A DNA stretch of 64,000 bases from Ruminococcus sp. Its GTDB lineage: Bacteria; Bacillota; Clostridia; Oscillospirales; Ruminococcaceae. A program made the position numbers and the translations under genes. The stretch is from the NCBI GenBank assembly GCA_017543335.1, contig JAFYGE010000003.1:1-64000 (forward strand), written 5' to 3'. The notes under the pieces are model-generated. The model saw only the letters and a program-made list of their open reading frames with translations. It did not search any database and was not told the origin of the DNA. Positions 47,739 to 57,784 of the stretch are shown in pieces (positions within the stretch are counted from its first letter, which is position 1; each line of letters opens with the position of its first letter).

Positions 47739-50185
47739 TGTCACTAATTGCGGAGACCGCAGTCAGCGGAACGGCTTATTCCTTTGATATGCTGTTCAGC
47801 TACACCGTGCCTGAGCGGATGCAGGAGAAAATTGCCTGCGGATGCAGAGTACTCGTGCCGTTCGGCAGAGGAAATAAAAGGCGTATCGGCGTAGTCATGA
47901 AGCTTTCAGAGGGGAACAGCAGCGGACTAAAATCACTGGTATCTCTGGTCGATGAAAAGCCTGTTGTTTCGGGAGAGCTGCTCTCGCTGGCATTTTACCT
48001 TAGAGAGACTGCTTTCTGCACCTACTATGACGCTGTAAGGATAATGCTCCCGCCTGCTATGAGCATAACTGCTAAAGAGACTTTTTCCCTGAATACTCCG
48101 GCTTATGATGCCGAGCTCACGGAAGAAGCGGCTGAACTTCTTGATTCACTCAAAGAAGCTTCCGACAGTAAGGAGCTGAATGAGCTTATCGAGAACTTCA
48201 TAACCGATAACGGCAGAAGACTCATTGACGAACTCTGCGAGACCGGCAGACTCGTGTCTGATAATATTTTCAGACAGGCAGTCGGCGATTCTACAGTAAA
48301 AATGGTAAGACTCACTGACAGCTATCTCGATGCACCTGATAATTTTCAACTCACTCCAAAGCAGAAAAAAGTTGCGGAGTTTTTGTTTGAATACGGTACA
48401 GCCGCAACTAAAGAAGCTGCATATATGTGCGGAGTTACTTCTGCTGTTGTGAAACGGCTTATCGCAAACGGTGCGGCAGAGGAGTACACAGCTGAGACAC
48501 TAAGAAGTGTAGATGACGGCTCTGAGGAACGTTGTGATCCGGAGTCTATTATTCTTTCAGATGAACAGCAAAAAGCTCATGATGCTGTTCTGGCTTCAAT
48601 GTTTGAAAGAAAATACTGTACCTACCTTCTCCACGGAGTTACCGGAAGCGGTAAGACTTCGGTGTTCGAGAAGCTTATATATGATACGGTAAAACTGGGA
48701 CGGCAGGCAATGCTGCTGATACCGGAGATAGGTCTTACTCCGCAGATACTAAAGCGATTCCGCTCACTGTTCGGAGAAAGAGTAGCTGTTATACACAGCG
48801 GACTTTCCCACGGTCAGCGACTTGATGAATACAAAAGAATACAGCGTGGCGATGCGGATATTGTTATCGGTACGAGAAGTGCCGTGTTCGCACCGCTCGA
48901 TAATATAGGACTTATTATCATGGATGAGGAGGGCGAACGCTCCTATAAATCGGATAGTTCACCAAGATACCTCACGCATGATATAGCCAAGCGAAGATGT
49001 GCATATAATAATTCTGTACTTCTTCTTGCTTCGGCAACACCGTCGGTCGAAAGCTATTATATGGCTGAAAAAGGAGTTTATAAGCTTCTGACTATGAAGC
49101 AGCGTTACCATAGTAATTCGCTTCCGGATGTTGATATTATTGATATGAACACCGAGAGAATGAACGGAAATGCTTCCGAATTCAGCCGTAAACTCACTGA
49201 CGAGATAAATGAAAACCTTAAAAATGGAGAACAGACTATACTTCTGCTCAATAGGAGAGGTTTTCACACTATCATAAGCTGCTGCGACTGCTATCAGCCG
49301 CTCTATTGCCCGAACTGCTCCGTACCGCTGACGTACCATAAGAAAAATAACAAGCTTATGTGTCACTACTGCGGATACGTTTCCGAGCCGGTCAAGGAAT
49401 GTCCTTCGTGCGGCTCTGAGAGACTAAAGAGCATGGGATTCGGCACTCAGAAACTGGAGGAGGAACTTAATGTGTCCTTCCCGTCAGCAAGAGTGCTCAG
49501 AATGGATGCTGATACCACTTTTTCACGGTATTCCTATGAAAAAGGGTTCAATGCATTCCGCAATGGCGAGTACGATATTATGATTGGTACTCAGATGATA
49601 GGTAAGGGACTTGATTTCCCGAATGTTACTCTGGTGGGAGTGCTGTCAGTTGATAAAGCCCTGTATGCAGGCGATTTCAGGAGCTACGAAAGGACTTTCT
49701 CACTGATAACTCAGGTAGTCGGCAGAAGCGGCAGAGGTGACAAAAAAGGCAGGGCAGTCCTACAGACTTTCATGCCTGAACATTATGTCATGAACCTTGC
49801 TGCCGAACAGGACTACGAAGGCTTTTATCGTGAAGAAATTGCGATACGCAGGGCACTTATCTTCCCGCCGCTTTGTGAGATGTGTATATTCTGTTTTGCG
49901 GCAAATGACGAAGTGTCGGTGAAAAGAGGTTCTGACGCAGTGCTTTTGCTCATGAATGACAAACTTCACGAATTACAGCCGAAAACTCCGGTAAGGGTGC
50001 TTGGACCGGTAAGATGCTCATACGGCAAGCTCAACGGCAAATATCGCTACCGGATAATTATGAAATGCAAGAATACTGCTGAAATAAGAGGATTTATCAG
50101 TGATATTCTCAGAACAGGTACTCAGCTTTCAGATATGAAAAATGTTGCTCTCTATGCCGACATAAACGGTGATGTGGGAGTTTAA
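47738..50185 (+). CDS. priA: Primosomal replication helicase PriA
   Basis: The 815-residue protein restarts stalled replication forks. N-terminal DNA-binding domain begins 'SGTAYSFDMLFSYTVPE'. The helicase core has Walker A 'HGVTGSGKTSVFEKLI', 'LLIPEIGLTPQ' and 'VIGTRSAVFAP'. The Walker B region reads 'IIMDEEGERSYKSD', where PriA normally has DEEH. Eight zinc-binding cysteines lie in 'CCDCYQPLYCPNCSVPL' and 'MCHYCGYVSE...CPSCGS'. Motif VI 'QVVGRSGRGDKKG' is intact. It starts at the overlapping TAATG with rpoZ. Confidence 0.95.
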   Translation: MSLIAETAVSGTAYSFDMLFSYTVPERMQEKIACGCRVLVPFGRGNKRRIGVVMKLSEGNSSGLKSLVSLVDEKPVVSGELLSLAFYLRETAFCTYYDAVRIMLPPAMSITAKETFSLNTPAYDAELTEEAAELLDSLKEASDSKELNELIENFITDNGRRLIDELCETGRLVSDNIFRQAVGDSTVKMVRLTDSYLDAPDNFQLTPKQKKVAEFLFEYGTAATKEAAYMCGVTSAVVKRLIANGAAEEYTAETLRSVDDGSEERCDPESIILSDEQQKAHDAVLASMFERKYCTYLLHGVTGSGKTSVFEKLIYDTVKLGRQAMLLIPEIGLTPQILKRFRSLFGERVAVIHSGLSHGQRLDEYKRIQRGDADIVIGTRSAVFAPLDNIGLIIMDEEGERSYKSDSSPRYLTHDIAKRRCAYNNSVLLLASATPSVESYYMAEKGVYKLLTMKQRYHSNSLPDVDIIDMNTERMNGNASEFSRKLTDEINENLKNGEQTILLLNRRGFHTIISCCDCYQPLYCPNCSVPLTYHKKNNKLMCHYCGYVSEPVKECPSCGSERLKSMGFGTQKLEEELNVSFPSARVLRMDADTTFSRYSYEKGFNAFRNGEYDIMIGTQMIGKGLDFPNVTLVGVLSVDKALYAGDFRSYERTFSLITQVVGRSGRGDKKGRAVLQTFMPEHYVMNLAAEQDYEGFYREEIAIRRALIFPPLCEMCIFCFAANDEVSVKRGSDAVLLLMNDKLHELQPKTPVRVLGPVRCSYGKLNGKYRYRIIMKCKNTAEIRGFISDILRTGTQLSDMKNVALYADINGDVGV

Positions 50186-50203
50186 CGGAAAGGATAGAAA
50201 TTA

Positions 50204-50665
50204 ATGGCATTAAGAAAAATTTTAACTGATAAGGACGAGATGCTCCACAAGGTTTGCAAACCTGTAGATAAATTTGACGACAAGCTTGCTCAGCTCCTTG
50301 ACGATATGCATGAGACACTTGACAAGGCTCAGGGTGTCGGACTTGCAGCTCCACAGATAGGTTTATGCAGAAGAATTTTCATAATGCACCTTGAAGAGGG
50401 CGTTTTTGAGTGCATAAATCCGGAAGTCAGCGAGAAAAAAGGTGAGCAGAGAGTGCAGGAAGGCTGTCTTTCATGCCCGAATGTGTGGGGATATGTCACA
50501 CGTCCGATGACTTGTCACCTTAAAGCTCAGGATAGGAACGGTAATTGGTTCGAGGCTGATTTTTCAGGTCTCGGAGCTCAGTGTACCTGTCACGAGAACG
50601 ATCATCTCGACGGTCATGTGTTTACAGAGATAGTTGAAGAATTTTTCGTTCCCGAGGAGGAATGA
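50204..50665 (+). CDS. def: Peptide deformylase
   Basis: This 153-residue metalloenzyme removes the formyl group from nascent proteins. The three motifs are 'GVGLAAPQIGL', 'EGCLSCPN' (metal-binding Cys) and 'HENDHLDG' (HExxH). GGAAAGGA precedes ATG 50204. Directly followed by fmt with a three-base gap, the standard pairing of formylation and deformylation. Confidence 0.96.
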   Translation: MALRKILTDKDEMLHKVCKPVDKFDDKLAQLLDDMHETLDKAQGVGLAAPQIGLCRRIFIMHLEEGVFECINPEVSEKKGEQRVQEGCLSCPNVWGYVTRPMTCHLKAQDRNGNWFEADFSGLGAQCTCHENDHLDGHVFTEIVEEFFVPEEE

Positions 50666-50668
50666 TAT

Positions 50669-51598
50669 ATGAAGATAGTTTTCATGGGAACTCCTGAGTT
50701 TGCAGTACCATGCCTGAAAAAGCTTGCCGAGAGCAAGCATGAAGTCGCTGCTGTATTTACTCAGCCTGATAAACCTAAGGGTCGAGGCTATAAGATGATA
50801 CCGACTCCGGTAAAGGCTGCGGCTGAGGAATATGGACTCCCGGTATATCAGCCACTTTCACTCAGAAAGGGCGATGATGCAGAGGAGTCAATGAGAATAT
50901 TGAAGGATATTGCTCCTGACCTTATAGTTGTAACAGCTTACGGTCAGATACTTCCGAAAGAGATACTGGAGCTTCCGGTACATGGATGTATAAATATCCA
51001 CGCTTCATTGCTGCCAAAGTACAGGGGAGCAGCTCCTATAAATTGGGTGCTCCTCAACGGTGAGAAAGAGACCGGAGTTACTTCCATGCAAATGGGTGAG
51101 GGACTCGACACAGGAGATATGTTAATAAAAGAAGTAACTGAAATAGGCGAAAATGAGACCTATGAGGAGCTTTACTCCCGACTTTCAATAATGGGCGGAG
51201 AAGTGCTTGAGGAGACTATTAATGCTCTTGAAAATGGCACTCTTGCTCCGGAGGTGCAGGATGAGGCTCAGACTTGCTACTCTCCGATGATAAAAAAGGA
51301 AATGAGTGCTCTGGACTTCACAAAGTCAGCAAAAGAGATCCACAATACTATCAGAGGTGTTACCGGATTTACAATGCTTGAAGGAAAGAGACTGAAAGTG
51401 TTTAAATCAGAAATTTTGGACAAAATTGCTTCTGATGCTGCCAACGGAGAGATAGTTGACGAGAAGAAATTCACCGTAAAATGCGGTGACGGAGGTCTCG
51501 TAACTTTCCTTGAGGTTCAGCCGGAGGGCAAAAAACGCATGAAAACTGAGGATTTCCTCAGAGGCAAAAAAATAACAAAGGGCACACAGCTCGGTTAA
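50669..51598 (+). CDS. fmt: Methionyl-tRNA formyltransferase
   Basis: The 309-residue protein starts 'MKIVFMGTPEFAVPCLKKL' and contains 'INIHASLLPKYRGAAPINW', the formyl-THF and catalytic region, with 'GLDTGDML' downstream. The C-terminal domain binds initiator tRNA. GAGGAGG at the end of def gives the ribosome binding site. Confidence 0.97.
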   Translation: MKIVFMGTPEFAVPCLKKLAESKHEVAAVFTQPDKPKGRGYKMIPTPVKAAAEEYGLPVYQPLSLRKGDDAEESMRILKDIAPDLIVVTAYGQILPKEILELPVHGCINIHASLLPKYRGAAPINWVLLNGEKETGVTSMQMGEGLDTGDMLIKEVTEIGENETYEELYSRLSIMGGEVLEETINALENGTLAPEVQDEAQTCYSPMIKKEMSALDFTKSAKEIHNTIRGVTGFTMLEGKRLKVFKSEILDKIASDAANGEIVDEKKFTVKCGDGGLVTFLEVQPEGKKRMKTEDFLRGKKITKGTQLG

Positions 51599-51610
51599 CA
51601 GGAGGTTTTT

Positions 51611-52279
51611 ATGGATATTTTACTTTTAATGATTATGCTTATATTGCCGATAATCGCAAGCATCAACGTTAAAACAACATTTAATAAGTACGCAAAAATA
51701 CCGAATTCAAGGGGACTTACCGGTGCTCAGGTAGCACGAAAGATACTCGATGCAAACGGACTTTACAACATCAGAATAGAGCATATTTCCGGAAATCTCT
51801 CAGATCACTATGATCCTCGTGACGGCGTGGTGAGACTTTCTGATTCAACTTGCAATGAGACTTCTGTTGCCGCTGTTGGTGTTGCCGCTCATGAGTGCGG
51901 TCACGCTTGTCAGCACGCTGAGGAGTACACTCCAATAAAGATAAGAAGTGCGATAGTTCCTGTTACTAATCTTTGTTCAAGACTCTGGTACATTGTTTTC
52001 ATCATTGGAATTTTGGTGTTTGAGTCCTTCCCTTCACTTGTTTATATTGGTATAGCTATGTTTTCCGCAGTTGTTCTCTTCCAGCTTGTAACACTCCCTG
52101 TTGAGCTTGACGCAAGTAACAGAGCTTTAAAAACTCTTGAAAGCGACAGTATTCTAGATGCTAATGAGATACCTCACGCTAAGAAAGTCCTCACAGCTGC
52201 TGCACTGACATACGTTGTAGCCCTCGTTACAGCCATCATTCAGCTGCTCCGACTTATTGCAAGTGTTAATAGAAAATAA
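51611..52279 (+). CDS. Membrane zinc metallopeptidase, YugP-like
   Basis: The 222-residue protein has hydrophobic helices at the N-terminus and three in the C-terminal half. 'VGVAAHECGHACQHAEEYTPIKIRSAIVPVTN' bears the HExxH zinc motif (HECGH). It fits the YugP/DUF zinc-peptidase family of integral-membrane proteases. It overlaps rsmB by one base (TAATG) and lies 12 bases after fmt, as in other Clostridia. Confidence 0.92.
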   Translation: MDILLLMIMLILPIIASINVKTTFNKYAKIPNSRGLTGAQVARKILDANGLYNIRIEHISGNLSDHYDPRDGVVRLSDSTCNETSVAAVGVAAHECGHACQHAEEYTPIKIRSAIVPVTNLCSRLWYIVFIIGILVFESFPSLVYIGIAMFSAVVLFQLVTLPVELDASNRALKTLESDSILDANEIPHAKKVLTAAALTYVVALVTAIIQLLRLIASVNRK

Positions 52280-53592
52280 TGGCAGACCCAAGATATATTG
52301 CGATAAAGCTCCTGAATAAGACCTTCAGGAGCGGAAGTTACTCCAATATTCAACTGAATGCAGGGCTTGATTCCTCTGAGCTTGACGAAAGAGGAAAAAA
52401 GCTCTGCTCAGCAATTTATTACGGAGTTATTCAGACAAGGATAAGTCTTGATTATGTGATAGACAAATTTTCAAAGCGTCCGATCAAGAAAATGGATGAC
52501 ATAATTGTGAATATATTGCGTTCCGGAATTTATCAACTTGCATATATGGACGGCGTACCGGACAATGCTGCGGTCAACGAAAGTGTTTCGCTTGCAAAGA
52601 AATTCGGCAAGACAAGTGCTTCCGGAATGGTCAATGCGATACTCCGCAATTTCATCCGACAGGATAAGAAGATATTTACCGGTAAGGTCGACAGTGCAAA
52701 GTCAATGTCGATCGCATACTCTTGTCCGGAGGAGCTTGTTAAAAGTCTCACAAATGATTATGGTGAGGAATTTACGCTCAGTTTCCTTGCACATTCTATA
52801 GAGAAACCAAACGTGTATCTCAGGAGAAATCAGCTGAGATGCAGTCTTGATGAGCTGATCGGGGCAATGAATGGATCTGAGTTGGAAGCAGTAAGTGATG
52901 AATTGCCGGAATGCTGCATTGTACGTGGCGGAGGCAATATCACTGCAAATGATGCCTTTAGGAAAGGCTTTTTTCATGTTCAGTCGATGGCATCGCAGTA
53001 TTGCTGCCGTGCACTTTCACCAACTGAAAATGATCTTGTGCTTGACATATGTGCCGCTCCGGGAGGAAAGACTTTCACCATGTCTGAACTCATGAACGGT
53101 AAGGGCACTATATATGCGTTTGACCTTCACGAAAAACGTGCAGAACTCATACGAAAAGGTGAAGAACGTCTGGGACTTGCAAATATAAAAGCTGCTGCCG
53201 GTGACGCAACAAAGTTCAATCCGGAGCTTCCAGAGTTTACCAAGATACTCTGTGATGTGCCTTGCTCAGGATTTGGAGTGATCGGCAAGAAGCCGGAAAT
53301 AAAATATAAGAGCCTTTCGGATTTTGAAAGGCTTCCTCAAATACAGTACAATATTGCTGATAATGCTCTCAGGTATCTTGCTGTTGGCGGAGAACTTGTG
53401 TACTCCACCTGTACCGTTAGAAAAGCGGAAAATGACGAGGTCTGTGACAGGATCCTGAAAGAGCATCCGGAGCTTGAACCTGTAGAGCTCCCGACTATGC
53501 TGGGCAAAAAGTTTGGCTGCCGTGCAACGCTGTCGCCTCTGGACGGCTTCGACGATGGTTTCTTTATTGCAAAATTCAGGAAAATAAAATAG
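52279..53592 (+). CDS. rsmB: 16S rRNA m5C967 methyltransferase RsmB
   Basis: The 437-residue protein has an N-terminal NusB-like helical domain (about 1-140, 'AIKLLNKTFRSGSYSNIQLN') and a C-terminal SAM methyltransferase with 'LDICAAPGGKTFTMSELM', 'LCDVPCSGFGVIGKKPEIKYK' (catalytic-region Cys) and 'VYSTCTVRKAENDEV' (second Cys). Part of the translation cluster. Confidence 0.95.
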   Translation: MADPRYIAIKLLNKTFRSGSYSNIQLNAGLDSSELDERGKKLCSAIYYGVIQTRISLDYVIDKFSKRPIKKMDDIIVNILRSGIYQLAYMDGVPDNAAVNESVSLAKKFGKTSASGMVNAILRNFIRQDKKIFTGKVDSAKSMSIAYSCPEELVKSLTNDYGEEFTLSFLAHSIEKPNVYLRRNQLRCSLDELIGAMNGSELEAVSDELPECCIVRGGGNITANDAFRKGFFHVQSMASQYCCRALSPTENDLVLDICAAPGGKTFTMSELMNGKGTIYAFDLHEKRAELIRKGEERLGLANIKAAAGDATKFNPELPEFTKILCDVPCSGFGVIGKKPEIKYKSLSDFERLPQIQYNIADNALRYLAVGGELVYSTCTVRKAENDEVCDRILKEHPELEPVELPTMLGKKFGCRATLSPLDGFDDGFFIAKFRKIK

Positions 53593-53611
53593 ACAGGAGG
53601 GCGGTGTCCAA

Positions 53612-54667
53612 GTGGAAAAAATAGATATTCTCAGCCTTGATCTCAGCGAGCTCGAAGCTGTTCTCGTTGAAAATGGAGAGAAAAAATTCAGGGCAAAACA
53701 GATATTTCAGTGGCTTCATGTAAAAAGAGTATTCGATTTTGATAAAATGACTGATCTTTCTATCCAATTGAGACAGCGTCTGAATGAAATATTTTGTATA
53801 AATGGACTATTTGTGCAGAAAAAGCTTGAATCTTCTATAGATAATACGGTAAAATATCTGTATAGGCTTTCTGACGGTAATTTTGTGGAGACTGTTTTAA
53901 TGGAGTACAACTACGGTTACAGCATTTGCGTTTCCACTCAGGTCGGGTGCAAAATGGGGTGCCGCTTCTGTGCGTCAGCCATTGCCGGATTCGTCCGTGA
54001 CCTTCGTCCGTCAGAGATACTCATGCAGATCTACCAGACCGAACAGGATGCCGGTGTCAAAGTTTCGGGCATCGTGCTTATGGGTATCGGCGAGCCGCTT
54101 GACAACTACGATAACGTAATAAAATTCCTCGGACTTCTCTCCGACAAGAACGGCAACGATATGAGTCTTCGTCATGTGTCCCTTTCGACTTGCGGAATAG
54201 TCCCGAAAATTTATGAGCTTGCCGAAAGAAAGCTTCAGCTTACACTGTGCATTTCACTTCACAGTGCTGATAATTCAAGGCGAAGTGAAATAATGCCGGT
54301 CAATCGTGCATATGATATCAGTGAGCTTCTGAAAGCCTGCCGGTATTACATCGATAAGACCGGAAGGCGTATCACGTTTGAGTACGCTGTTATCGATAAT
54401 GTCAACTCGTCCGACAAGGATGCGGACAAGCTTGCAGATTTGCTGAGAGGCATTAACTGTCATGTAAACCTTATTCCGGTGAATAAGGTGAAAGAAAGAA
54501 ATTACACCACGGCGAGGTCGGGCGTTGCTGATTTTGCAAAGCGTCTGGGCAAGCGTGGTATCAATGCGACCGTGAGAAGAACTCTCGGAAGCGATATAGA
54601 AGCCGCCTGCGGTCAGCTAAGACGTGATGCGGCAGATCAGAAAAGAAAGGAAGGTGCGGATAGTTGA
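53612..54667 (+). CDS. rlmN: Dual-specificity RNA methyltransferase RlmN
   Basis: This 351-residue radical-SAM enzyme makes m2A in 23S rRNA and some tRNAs. The cluster motif is 'GCKMGCRFCAS' (C-x3-C-x2-C), and the methyl-accepting cysteine lies in 'RRTLGSDIEAACGQL' near the C-terminus. The start is GTG 53612, 11 bases after CAGGAGG; GTG 53604 is a frame alternative that does not fit. Overlaps prpC by four bases. Confidence 0.95.
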   Translation: MEKIDILSLDLSELEAVLVENGEKKFRAKQIFQWLHVKRVFDFDKMTDLSIQLRQRLNEIFCINGLFVQKKLESSIDNTVKYLYRLSDGNFVETVLMEYNYGYSICVSTQVGCKMGCRFCASAIAGFVRDLRPSEILMQIYQTEQDAGVKVSGIVLMGIGEPLDNYDNVIKFLGLLSDKNGNDMSLRHVSLSTCGIVPKIYELAERKLQLTLCISLHSADNSRRSEIMPVNRAYDISELLKACRYYIDKTGRRITFEYAVIDNVNSSDKDADKLADLLRGINCHVNLIPVNKVKERNYTTARSGVADFAKRLGKRGINATVRRTLGSDIEAACGQLRRDAADQKRKEGADS

Positions 54668-55389
54668 GGTATCGTTTCGGTACGGATATCGGTCTCAAGC
54701 GTGACGAGAATCAGGACGCTGTGAGATGTGAATATTACGGACATAATATCCTTGCTGTCGTATGTGACGGCATGGGAGGTGAACGTGCTGGAAAAGAGGC
54801 AAGCACTCTTGCTATAGAAGAGTTCTTCCAACGCTTCTCAGCCGGCTATACCGAGAGTATGGGCGATGAGGAGATCCGCAAACTTCTCGTTTCATGTATG
54901 TCAGCCGCCAATTCCGTTATATATACACGGGCAAGATTGGATTTCAAGAATTTCGGCATGGGAACTACCTGCGTGGCGGCATTTGTAAATAGTAAATCAG
55001 CCTTTATCGCCAATGTGGGCGACAGCAGAGCTTACCTTATAACGGATAAGAAACTGCTGAGGATAACTACAGACCATAATGTAGCTTCTCTTCTTTTTGA
55101 ACAAGGAAAAATAACAGAAGAGGAAATTGAAGATCATCCGCAGAAACATATGCTCGTAAGAGCAGTCGGTGTCGAAAAGACAGTGCTTCCGGATACCTTT
55201 ATACTTGATTATGAGGATAAGATCAGTTTGCTGCTTTGTTCTGATGGACTTTCAGGATATTGCAGCGACGATGAAATATATGATGTCATTCTGAATTCAA
55301 CTTTCGATGACGTCGCAGATGAACTGATAAACCTTGCTCTAAGCAAGGGCGGCCGTGACAATGTTACAGTCGCTGTCGTGTCAGATTAA
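54664..55389 (+). CDS. prpC: PP2C-type Ser/Thr phosphatase PrpC
   Basis: The 241-residue protein begins at TTG 54664, overlapping the rlmN stop, and has the PPM motifs 'GTDIGLKRDENQDAV', 'VVCDGMGGERAGKEAS', 'ANVGDSRAYLI', 'LLCSDGLSGY' and 'GGRDNVTVAVV' with the metal-binding Asp residues. It reverses phosphorylation by the adjacent kinase PrkC. Confidence 0.94.
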   Translation: MRYRFGTDIGLKRDENQDAVRCEYYGHNILAVVCDGMGGERAGKEASTLAIEEFFQRFSAGYTESMGDEEIRKLLVSCMSAANSVIYTRARLDFKNFGMGTTCVAAFVNSKSAFIANVGDSRAYLITDKKLLRITTDHNVASLLFEQGKITEEEIEDHPQKHMLVRAVGVEKTVLPDTFILDYEDKISLLLCSDGLSGYCSDDEIYDVILNSTFDDVADELINLALSKGGRDNVTVAVVSD

Positions 55390-55405
55390 TTCAGGAGGAA
55401 AGGAA

Positions 55406-57784
55406 ATGGATAAAAACATTGGCAAGAAGCTCGATGGAAGATATGAAATAACCGAGCTTATTGGCGTTGGAGGTATGGCAGAGGTATACAAAGGTATCGA
55501 TGTCATAGACAACAAGACTGTAGCCATAAAGATACTCAAGAAAGAATACGCAGAGAACGAGGAGTTTCTCCGCCGTTTCCGCAATGAGTCAAAAGCAATA
55601 GCTGTTCTTTCACATCCGAATATCGTCAAGATATACGATGTCGGATTCTCTGAAAAAATACAGTATATCGTAATGGAGTACATCGACGGTATAACTCTTA
55701 AAGAGTATATCGAGGAGGAGAAAGTGCTCACATGGAAAGACACAGTTCATTTTGTCATCCAGATACTCAGAGCACTTCAGCACGCTCACGATAAGGGCAT
55801 AGTTCACAGAGATATAAAGCCTCAGAACATCATGATGTTCACTGACGGTACTATCAAGGTCATGGACTTCGGTATCGCCAAGTTCGCAAGAGAAGAGGGC
55901 AAGACCGCTACAGATCAGGCTATCGGAAGCGTTCATTATATCAGCCCTGAACAGGCAAGCGGAAATGTTACCGATGCCAAGAGCGATATTTACTCTGTCG
56001 GAGCTATGATGTATGAGATGCTCACAGGAAAGAAGCCTTTCGACAGCGATAATCCGGTCGCAATAGCTGTTATGCATATGCATGACATCCCAGAGCGTCC
56101 GAGAGCTATAAATCCAGAGATACCTGACGGTCTTGAAGAGATCGTTCTCAAGGCTATGGAGAAAGCTCCTGAGGACAGATACCAGACTACAGGCGAGATG
56201 ATAAATGACATCGAAGCCTTTAAGTCCAATCCTGAGATGAAGTTCGGCTACTATCAGGAAGAAGAGGACTCTATCGAGGATACAAGACACTTCAGTGCTC
56301 ATATGGATAATGCCCAGCATGAAGAACCAATGGGTCAGGAGCAGAACGTACATGCCTATGCTGGTGCAGGCATGGGAGCAGCAGGAGCTCCGGGCTATCA
56401 GAATCCTCAGGCAGCTCAGCAGAGATTTGCTCAGCAGCCTCAGCAGCCGCCGTATAATAATAACTACTATGAAGACGAGGACGACGATGATGAGGAAGAA
56501 GAACGTTCATCACTTGTTGTTCCGGTACTTACAGCGGTAATAGTTGTCGTAATAATCGTTGCAGTTATTTTCATTGCATCGCTTCTCAGCGGTCTGCTGA
56601 AAAACAGCGGCAAGAAGAACGATTTCAAAATGGAAGACTTCATCGGTATGGACTACACAGAAGCTAATAACAAGTACGGCAATAATATCAACTTTGAAGT
56701 CGTTGATTCCGAATACGCTGAGTATCCTGAGAATGCTATCATCTGGCAGAGCATACCGGAGGGTCAGGAATTCAATAAGGGTGATACGCTTAAAGTCAAG
56801 CTCAGTAAGGGTATGGAGAGCACAGAAGTTCCTAAGTGTACTGAAATGAATCAGGAAATGGCTAAGGATCAGCTCAATATACGTGGACTTAAATTCGAGA
56901 TAAAACAGCAGCCTGATGCGAATGTCGAGAAAGGCTATGTTATAAAGACCGAACCTAAAGAAGGTACAGTAGTACACAAGGGTTCAAAGGTAATACTCTA
57001 TGTCAGCATGGGACCAAACAAGGCTCAGATAGAAGTTAAGGACTTCGTTGACATGGACGCTAAGGATGCAGCAGAAGTTGCTTCTTACAGCGGACTCAAA
57101 GTTAAGACAGAGACAGGTCCTTCTTACAAGGAGAAGGGTAAGGTTTACGAACAGAGCATCGCAAAGGGCGAAAAGGTAGATGAGGGTACAGAGATCATCC
57201 TCTACGTCAGCGACGGTACTGATCCTGACGGCGAGATACCTTACAAGATCACATTCCCGGACGGTGCTAAGGGCAGATTCGTTATCGACTACATCGTACA
57301 GGGCAAGGACGGTGCAAGACCTAAGACAGAAAGCTCAACAACTATCATTCTCCCTGGATATTCAGACTATGAGCAGGTAGTTGGAGGTTCTGGTGAAGAT
57401 GTTCTTGTAACTATCATGCTCACAAACCTCAACAATAACTCTACCGCAACTCTCGGAACATATAAGTTCAACTTTGCTACAGGCAGCGTAAATACTCTTA
57501 CAGAGGACGTTTACAGTGCATTCCAGCAGGTTGGCGGATTCCCAGAGCCTGAGACAGAGCCTTATGTAGAGCCTGAGCCGGAGCCGGAGCCGACTCCGAA
57601 TGAGTACGGTCCGGAGCCAACCACACAGGCACCACCTCCGCCGGCACCAACAGCTGACCCTTCATGGCAGCCTGGTTTCAACGGCGAGTATGTAAACGGA
57701 GTATGGACTCCATACGAAGCTGGTGTAAACGGCGACTGGGTTTATGATGAAACTGACGGTGCTACTAAGTGGCAGTGGTATTAA
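55406..57784 (+). CDS. prkC: PASTA-domain Ser/Thr kinase PrkC
   Basis: This encodes 792 residues from ATG 55406 (GGAGGAAAGG). The kinase domain (about 10-270) has 'VGGMAEVYKG', 'VAIKIL', 'HRDIKPQNIM' and 'DFGIAKFA'. A Gln/Pro/acidic linker leads to one membrane helix (about 370-398). Three PASTA domains (about 408-610) bind wall muropeptides or lipid II. Unusually, about 180 more residues follow: a beta-rich domain, a Pro/Glu stretch ('EPEPEPEPTPNEYGPEPTT') and a Trp-rich end ('WQPGFNGEYVNGVWTPYEAG') that could bind wall or surface glycans. Stop and rsgA start overlap (TAATGA). Confidence 0.94.
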   Translation: MDKNIGKKLDGRYEITELIGVGGMAEVYKGIDVIDNKTVAIKILKKEYAENEEFLRRFRNESKAIAVLSHPNIVKIYDVGFSEKIQYIVMEYIDGITLKEYIEEEKVLTWKDTVHFVIQILRALQHAHDKGIVHRDIKPQNIMMFTDGTIKVMDFGIAKFAREEGKTATDQAIGSVHYISPEQASGNVTDAKSDIYSVGAMMYEMLTGKKPFDSDNPVAIAVMHMHDIPERPRAINPEIPDGLEEIVLKAMEKAPEDRYQTTGEMINDIEAFKSNPEMKFGYYQEEEDSIEDTRHFSAHMDNAQHEEPMGQEQNVHAYAGAGMGAAGAPGYQNPQAAQQRFAQQPQQPPYNNNYYEDEDDDDEEEERSSLVVPVLTAVIVVVIIVAVIFIASLLSGLLKNSGKKNDFKMEDFIGMDYTEANNKYGNNINFEVVDSEYAEYPENAIIWQSIPEGQEFNKGDTLKVKLSKGMESTEVPKCTEMNQEMAKDQLNIRGLKFEIKQQPDANVEKGYVIKTEPKEGTVVHKGSKVILYVSMGPNKAQIEVKDFVDMDAKDAAEVASYSGLKVKTETGPSYKEKGKVYEQSIAKGEKVDEGTEIILYVSDGTDPDGEIPYKITFPDGAKGRFVIDYIVQGKDGARPKTESSTTIILPGYSDYEQVVGGSGEDVLVTIMLTNLNNNSTATLGTYKFNFATGSVNTLTEDVYSAFQQVGGFPEPETEPYVEPEPEPEPTPNEYGPEPTTQAPPPPAPTADPSWQPGFNGEYVNGVWTPYEAGVNGDWVYDETDGATKWQWY

